From the NCBI GenBank assembly GCA_937919155.1, contig CALFPM010000137.1:1-13456 (forward strand): a DNA stretch of 13,456 bases. Direction: 5' to 3'. The stretch's first letter is position 1. Every line of letters starts with the position of its first letter. Source of the stretch: an uncultured Clostridia bacterium (GTDB lineage Bacteria; Bacillota; Clostridia; Oscillospirales; Acutalibacteraceae). A program made the position numbers and the translations under genes. The notes under the pieces are model-generated. The model saw nothing but the letters and a program-made list of their open reading frames with translations. It was not told the DNA's origin and made no database searches. Shown piece after piece: positions 12,697 through 13,456 of this stretch.

Positions 12697-13456
12697 ATGG
12701 AAAAAAGCTTCAGCGAAAGCTATGCAGCAGCAGGCGTTGACATTACCGCAGGTTACAAAGCGGTAGAACTTATGAAAACCCACATCAAGAGAACACTCAC
12801 AGCAGGCGCAATGAGCGACATCGGCGGCTTCGGCGGTCTTTTTGAGCTTGACCTCACAGGCATCTCAAAGCCCGTTCTCGTAAGCGGCACAGACGGTGTC
12901 GGCACAAAGCTCAAGCTTGCATTCATCATGGACAAGCACGACACAGTAGGTATTGACTGCGTTGCAATGTGTGCAAACGACATTATCTGCTGCGGCGCAA
13001 AGCCCCTTCTTTTCCTTGACTACATTGCTTGCGGCAAGAACGTTCCCGAAAGAATTGCCGAGATCGTTTCAGGTATCGCAGAAGGCTGCGTTCAGTCAAA
13101 TGCTGCGCTTATCGGCGGCGAAACTGCAGAAATGCCCGGCTTCTATCCTGTTGACGAATATGACCTTGCAGGTTTCTGCGTAGGCGTTGTTGATAAGGAT
13201 AAGGTTCTTGACAACACAAAGATGACAGAGGGCGATGTTGTTATCGCTCTTCCCTCAAGCGGCGTTCATTCAAACGGCTTCTCACTTGTAAGAAAAGTTT
13301 TCGATGTTGACAATGCAGACATCAAGACTCCCGTTGCAGAGCTCGGCGGCAAGTCAGTCGGCGAAACACTCCTCACTCCCACAAAGATTTATGTAAAGCC
13401 CATGCTTGCTCTCTTTGAAGAAGTTAAAGTCAAGGGTGTTTCACATATCACAGGCG
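12697..13456 (+). CDS. purM: Phosphoribosylformylglycinamidine cyclo-ligase PurM (3' end beyond the window)
   Basis: The frame opens at the ATG at 12697, eight bases after AGGAGG, and runs off the right edge after 253 codons; PurM proteins are usually about 340-350 residues, so roughly a quarter is missing. Characteristic motifs are SYAAAGVDITAGYKAVELMK, GGFGGLFELDL, VSGTDGVGTKLKLAF, CVAMCANDIICCGAKPLLF, ALIGGETAEMPGFY and PSSGVHSNGFSLVRK. It converts formylglycinamidine ribonucleotide to AIR with ATP, the step before PurE. It starts 42 bases after purF and is clearly in the same operon. A small dyad TGTGAA-AA-TTCACA (12670-12683) lies just upstream of its ribosome site. Confidence 0.95.
   Translation, partial: MEKSFSESYAAAGVDITAGYKAVELMKTHIKRTLTAGAMSDIGGFGGLFELDLTGISKPVLVSGTDGVGTKLKLAFIMDKHDTVGIDCVAMCANDIICCGAKPLLFLDYIACGKNVPERIAEIVSGIAEGCVQSNAALIGGETAEMPGFYPVDEYDLAGFCVGVVDKDKVLDNTKMTEGDVVIALPSSGVHSNGFSLVRKVFDVDNADIKTPVAELGGKSVGETLLTPTKIYVKPMLALFEEVKVKGVSHITG

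Overview
The window looks like a chromosomal segment from an anaerobic low-to-mid GC Firmicute of the class Clostridia, most likely a gut Oscillospiraceae/Ruminococcaceae-type organism. This is inferred from strong AGGAGG-type ribosome sites, the family types present (ImmA/IrrE next to XRE, a XhlA/holin/NlpC lysis set, a WYL regulator, a PurF clade with an MGGFFG start) and the protein style. No rRNA, tRNA, CRISPR array, integrase, terminase or transposase was seen.

Layout. Positions 1-141 are non-coding and rich in small palindromes. Positions 142-3710 are a leftward block, transcribed in the order XRE regulator, ImmA-like metallopeptidase, secreted LCAT-like alpha/beta hydrolase, EamA/DMT-type transporter. 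Positions 3711-4030 are a 320-bp divergent regulatory region with two face-away promoters and repeated TGTCG/CGACA motifs. Positions 4031-6391 are a tightly packed rightward phage-type cassette: a small unknown protein, a tail-fibre-like protein, a XhlA-like protein, a holin and an NlpC/P60-type endolysin. Positions 6462-7448 encode a WYL-domain regulator whose promoter -10 box lies in the loop of the hairpin that probably terminates the cassette. Two back-to-back terminators (7457-7523) separate it from a leftward group: mntP (Mn efflux), a TetR regulator and putP (Na+/proline symport). From 10671 to the right edge runs a purine operon, purE-purF-purM, with purM cut by the window edge.

The most interesting region is 3357-6391: an apparently self-contained lysis module with a tail-fibre gene and an XRE/ImmA pair, but no other phage genes. 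Every gene has an open frame and a good ribosome site. Yet the endolysin carries Trp (TGG) where NlpC/P60 enzymes carry the catalytic Cys. It is either a recently disabled prophage scrap or a domesticated module with a changed role.

Two other points stand out. The purF product keeps its PRPP site and cluster-type cysteines but lacks the glutaminase catalytic residues. A degenerate heptanucleotide tandem repeat (consensus near AGTGCAA) recurs in intergenic regions across the window, including several promoter regions.
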